Below the pieces are notes generated by a model. It was not told the DNA's origin, did not search any database, and saw nothing but the letters and a program-made list of their open reading frames with translations. From Pelotomaculum sp. PtaB.Bin104 (GTDB taxonomy: Bacteria > Bacillota > Desulfotomaculia > Desulfotomaculales > Pelotomaculaceae), in assembly GCA_002067205.1 (NCBI GenBank), contig MVQL01000245.1:62001-126000 (forward strand): 64,000 nt of DNA. Reading direction: 5' to 3'. This document shows, one piece after another, positions 60,800 to 64,000 of the stretch. Position numbers and translations under genes: made by a program. Within the stretch, counting starts at the first letter, position 1. Each line of letters opens with the position of its first letter.

Positions 60800-61246
60800 T
60801 TGAGCCAATCCGTAATAATTTTAACAGCTGTTGCCCTCCTCGGTATTATTGGAAAAAACGGTTCAGTGGCGATAGCGGCCGGGGTGCTGCTGATCTTCCG
60901 GCTGCTTGTAGGGGAGAGGCCTGTGCCGCACCTGGAGGAATATACCTTGCGGGTGGGCATTACCGTGCTCACTCTGGCGGTGCTGGTGCCCTTTGCCACT
61001 GGTGAAGTCGGCGTTCAGTCACTCATAAATACATTCAGGAGTTACCCGGGCTTTGTGTCAATCCTGGTCGGCATAATGATCGCTTATCTGGGCGGCAAAG
61101 GAGTAGCTTTTTTAACGAGCGAACCACAAATTATGGTCGGATTATTGATCGGCACAATTGTTGGTGTCGCTTTTTTCAAGGGTGTGCCGGTTGGTCCGCT
61201 GATTGGCGCGGGAATTGTGGCCATAGTTTTAACAAGGGGATCATGA
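60800..61246 (+). CDS. UPF0756/DUF441 membrane protein
   Basis: A 148-residue membrane protein with about four helices and the DUF441 motifs LLGIIGKNGSVAIAAGVLLI, FVSILVGIMIAYLGGKGVAF and LIGTIVGVAFFKGVPVGPLI. Function unknown. The TTG start follows AAGATGGAATGAAGC. The gene converges on the cysteine-cluster gene 22 bases after its stop. Confidence 0.88.
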   Translation: MSQSVIILTAVALLGIIGKNGSVAIAAGVLLIFRLLVGERPVPHLEEYTLRVGITVLTLAVLVPFATGEVGVQSLINTFRSYPGFVSILVGIMIAYLGGKGVAFLTSEPQIMVGLLIGTIVGVAFFKGVPVGPLIGAGIVAIVLTRGS

Positions 61247-61268
61247 TGCCAATAACCGCCATTTCCGG

Positions 61269-61817
61269 CTATTTTCTGGAAGACCAAACTATATGTGGCC
61301 GCAAGCCTTCTTTTTCGCGTTCCCTGGAGTCCATTTCCACCAGATCACGAATGCGCCGATCTCTCAAAAGCGCCAGCCAGCAGCGGGCGGTTACTGCTAT
61401 AAAGTCTTTTCTTAGCTGTGTCCTCTTGGTAATGAGTGGGCACAAATAAGGCAACTCCAGCGTTTCATGAATAAGTAGCAAGGTGTTGTCTTTTAATAAA
61501 TGTGGCGTTAATGGGAAGAAGCGGCAGTTCAATGGGCGTCGCTCTCTAAAGCAAAAACCAGTGCAGTGGACAAAGTAAACCGGATATTCCCAGGATGGTG
61601 GGAAATCGTCCTCAGCAGGGTGACGCAGTTCAAATTGCAGCCAGTTTTCTTTTCCGGTAAACATGCCTTCCTCACCTGGGAACAGGTATACACCCAAATT
61701 ATCCTCATTGTCCCGGCAACAAATTTCGCCGCAGAGTCTGCCGCAATCACCATGAATGGGGGTGATATCGTTTGTGAGCTGATATAGTATTTGATAATCA
61801 ACTGTCTTTTTTGACAT
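61269..61817 (-). CDS. YkgJ-like cysteine-cluster protein
   Basis: A 182-residue protein with cysteines spaced as in the zinc/iron-chelating YkgJ-type family: CGRLCGEICC near residue 25, CTGFCFRERRPLNCRFFPLT near residues 85-105, and single later cysteines. It probably binds a metal or iron-sulfur centre. No function is known for the family. The start ATG 61817 is not preceded by a strong ribosome site. It is transcribed alone. Confidence 0.75.
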   Translation of the reverse strand: MSKKTVDYQILYQLTNDITPIHGDCGRLCGEICCRDNEDNLGVYLFPGEEGMFTGKENWLQFELRHPAEDDFPPSWEYPVYFVHCTGFCFRERRPLNCRFFPLTPHLLKDNTLLLIHETLELPYLCPLITKRTQLRKDFIAVTARCWLALLRDRRIRDLVEMDSREREKEGLRPHIVWSSRK

Positions 61818-62049
61818 GACTTGTAGGCCTCCGTGGGGGCTTATTTTATGTCAGTCGCTGTGGTGTTTATTCCTGTACTCGCTGTCAATAAATCATATAC
61901 TATTGATCAAAAAAGTCATAGTCCTTCAAGCGATTGCCGCCGTTTCTATGATACCACAAACAAGAAAAGTACGGCATTATTCAGCTAAGAGTGTTATAAT
62001 AATTTAAGTTATTAACAGTATTTGAAAGCTATAAGGAGTTCAAGTAAAA

Positions 62050-64000
62050 ATGGCTGAAAAATGGCGAAAGGTAGTAAGGGTAATCCCATATATTCCACTG
62101 CTGATTTTTTTGGCATCTTTACCGTTTATTATTTGGGGGTACTGTTACGCTAACCAGTTGCTGAACAATTTTTCCAGTGAAAATGCAGATTTGGCAACGT
62201 TTGACCAAAATTCCGCCCTTTTTGAAGATAACGGTAATTTAATTTATGAAATCCATGGTGTGGTAAACCGCACCCCCGTGCCTTTAGAACAGGTGCCCGA
62301 GCATGTGCAAAAAGCATTTGTGGCCATAGAGGATAAAAGATTTTATGACCACCGTGGTGTCGACGTAAAGGCGATTTTTCGTGCCACGCTAAATTACTAC
62401 AGACTAGGCCGGATTACGGAGGGAGGCAGCACCATCACCCAGCAGATTGTAAAACTTTATTTTTTATCATCGGAGCAAACCCTGCAGCGAAAGATCAAAG
62501 AGGCCGTGATTGCCCTGGAGTTTGAGCGGCGGTACAGTAAAGACGAAATACTGGAGCTTTACATCAACCGGGTCTATTTCGGCGAGGGCGCCTATGGCAT
62601 TCAGAGTGCGGCCAAAGTGTACTTTAATAAAGAATGCAGTATGCTCACAACGGCTGAAGGAGCTTTGCTGGCAGGCCTGGTGCAAGCCCCCAGCGCCTAT
62701 GATCCTTTCATCAATTCCGAAGGCGCCCAGCGGCGTCGAAATGTGGTGCTGGAAAAAATGGTGGAGCAAAACTTTATGGACCAGGAGCAGGGGAACGAGG
62801 CTCAGCAAAAGCCAATTGAACTAAAGGATAATCCTCAGTCGGAAAATTATAATTCTTATTTTATTGATTATGTAATTAGTGAAGCAATTGCCGTGGCAGG
62901 CGACGATCAGATTTTTAAGGGCGGGCTCAAAATATATACAACTCTGGATCCGCAGATGCAAAAAAAAGCTGAAGAAATTTTTGCGCGAGACTATTTATTT
63001 CCGGGCAGCGGGGTGGAGGCGGCCCTGGCTATGGTAGATAACAGCACAGGGGCAATCAAGGCCTTAATCGGGGGCAGGCACTACGAGGCCAAGCGGGGTC
63101 TAAACCGCGCGACACAGATGTACAGGCAGCCGGGGTCCACCTTTAAGCCCATTGCTGTGTATGCGCCTGCCTTTGAAATGGGCTACAGGCCGGAGTCGAT
63201 CATTTCGGACACGCCCTTTAGGGTGGGCAATTATGAGCCCCACAATTCCGGGGGCGGCTATTACGGGGAAATTAGCATCAGGACGGCTGTGCAGTGGTCG
63301 CGCAATGTTGCTGCGGTCAGGCTTTTAAATACAATTGGAGTTGACCGAGGCTTTGAAATGGCTACTAAAATGGGCTTTGAGCTGGTCGAGGCGGACCGCT
63401 GCCTGCCTTTAGCCCTGGGGGGCTTGACCAGGGGAGTTACGCCGCTACAAATGGCCGGGGCCTATGCAGCTTTTAGCAGCGGGGGCCGCTACACCAGACC
63501 CTATGCGATCAAGTATATTGAGGATGCGCAGGGCCAAACCATATTTCAGCACCCCGAGGGAAATCAGGTGATGAAAGTCTCCACAGCCGAGGCTGTGAAG
63601 GATGTTTTGCGTACAGTAGTTGATTCCGGTACAGGTTCCCGGGCTAGGATTCCCGGGGTGGCGGTGTCCGGTAAAACAGGCACCACCGAATTGCCGGATA
63701 CTCCAGTCTTTAAAGGACTGAGCGGCAATAAAGACGCCTGGTTTGTCGGCTTTACAGACCGTTACACAACCGCGGTCTGGATGGGTTACGATGAGAAAGA
63801 AATGAACAGGTCACATTATTTGACCTCCTATGGCGGCAATCAACCTGCAGAAATCTTTCGCCTGGTGCTGTCCGGGGCGATGGGTGTTGATGAAACCTAT
63901 TCAAGAAAACAGTATGTTCCACCGCAGATCGTGAAGGAGCAGCCGGATGGGCAAGAGTTTCTGGCTGCTCCTGAAGAGCCTGGCAATTTGGGCAGTCCTA
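62050..64000 (+). CDS. Class A penicillin-binding protein (cut by window end)
   Basis: About 650 codons of a bifunctional PBP1A-type protein. After an N-terminal membrane helix (about residues 12-35) comes the GT51 glycosyltransferase: AFVAIEDKRFYDHRGVD, EGGSTITQQIVK, RKIKEAVIALEFERRYSK. The transpeptidase follows, with its nucleophile in QPGSTFKPIAVY (SxxK), the SxN motif in WSRNVAAVRLL and the KTG motif in VSGKTGTTEL. It polymerises and cross-links peptidoglycan. The ATG follows ATAAGGAGTTCAAGTAAAA. The C-terminal end lies beyond the window. Confidence 0.95.
   Translation, partial: MAEKWRKVVRVIPYIPLLIFLASLPFIIWGYCYANQLLNNFSSENADLATFDQNSALFEDNGNLIYEIHGVVNRTPVPLEQVPEHVQKAFVAIEDKRFYDHRGVDVKAIFRATLNYYRLGRITEGGSTITQQIVKLYFLSSEQTLQRKIKEAVIALEFERRYSKDEILELYINRVYFGEGAYGIQSAAKVYFNKECSMLTTAEGALLAGLVQAPSAYDPFINSEGAQRRRNVVLEKMVEQNFMDQEQGNEAQQKPIELKDNPQSENYNSYFIDYVISEAIAVAGDDQIFKGGLKIYTTLDPQMQKKAEEIFARDYLFPGSGVEAALAMVDNSTGAIKALIGGRHYEAKRGLNRATQMYRQPGSTFKPIAVYAPAFEMGYRPESIISDTPFRVGNYEPHNSGGGYYGEISIRTAVQWSRNVAAVRLLNTIGVDRGFEMATKMGFELVEADRCLPLALGGLTRGVTPLQMAGAYAAFSSGGRYTRPYAIKYIEDAQGQTIFQHPEGNQVMKVSTAEAVKDVLRTVVDSGTGSRARIPGVAVSGKTGTTELPDTPVFKGLSGNKDAWFVGFTDRYTTAVWMGYDEKEMNRSHYLTSYGGNQPAEIFRLVLSGAMGVDETYSRKQYVPPQIVKEQPDGQEFLAAPEEPGNLGSP

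Noticed and set aside
1-64000. tRNA, rRNA or CRISPR arrays
   Set aside because: Scanned by eye for conserved rRNA segments, tRNA ends with CCA and regularly spaced repeats; none found. A tRNA search program would be more sensitive.

Overview
This 64 kb window comes from an endospore-forming, Gram-positive anaerobe of the Clostridia. The style is that of the Desulfotomaculum/Pelotomaculum branch of the Peptococcaceae, but this is inferred from gene content, not from a marker gene. Supporting content: spoIIAA-spoIIAB-sigF, spoVAC-D-E and CotF-type coat genes; strong AGGAGG ribosome sites with many GTG and TTG starts; NuoE/NuoF-type hydrogenase-linked subunits; two AMP-forming acetyl-CoA synthetases; BcrAD-type dehydratase activases; and a sigma-54 activator. 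No rRNA, tRNA, CRISPR array or intact transposase was seen.

Layout. 1-5.1 kb (minus): glycogen cluster glgB-(glgP remnant)-glgC-glgD-glgA, with glgB frameshifted and glgP reduced to a scar. 6-13.4 kb: a DedA protein, nuoE, a truncated nuoF joined to a truncated SpoIIE-like phosphatase, small proteins, YjbQ, a CoA-binding protein and a FetAB-like ABC exporter. 13.5-19.2 kb: two micro-ORFs, then kdpFABC on the minus strand, where a deletion fuses the front of kdpC to the back of kdpE (kdpD is gone) and kdpA is frameshifted. 19.6-22.6 kb: phasin-like protein, AarF/UbiB kinase, radical SAM protein. 22.7-28.2 kb: sporulation block (two CotF gene pairs, spoIIA operon, dodecin, spoVAC-D-E). 28.4-31.4 kb: three-gene acyl-CoA dehydratase activase set. 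31.7-34.9 kb: trpB2 and lysA. 35.2-38.5 kb: GH130 phosphorylase plus a GT4/toroid glycosyltransferase. 38.8-43.8 kb: DHH-CBS-tRNA nucleotidyltransferase, site-2 protease, trpS, DUF2953 protein. 44-50.8 kb: two acs genes, a GNAT acetyltransferase and its decayed copy, and a sigma-54 activator. 51.1-54.2 kb: SIR2-like protein, Ku, ATP-dependent DNA ligase. 54.5-61.8 kb: class V aminotransferase, 5'-truncated DASS transporter, metallo-beta-lactamase-fold protein, selenium-type trio (DUF3343-cysteine desulfurase-YedF), UPF0756 protein, cysteine-cluster protein. 62 kb to the end: class A penicillin-binding protein, cut by the window edge.

Two themes stand out. First, an acetate-activation module: a sigma-54 enhancer-binding regulator lies next to an exact -24/-12 promoter that drives GNAT-acs, and the [GNAT-acs-terminator] unit is tandemly duplicated with one GNAT copy decaying. 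Second, widespread gene erosion: at least six clear lesions (glgP, glgB, nuoF/phosphatase, acyltransferase, kdpA, kdpC/D/E, DASS transporter). The deletion scars cannot be simple base-calling errors. Some of the single-base frameshifts could be.
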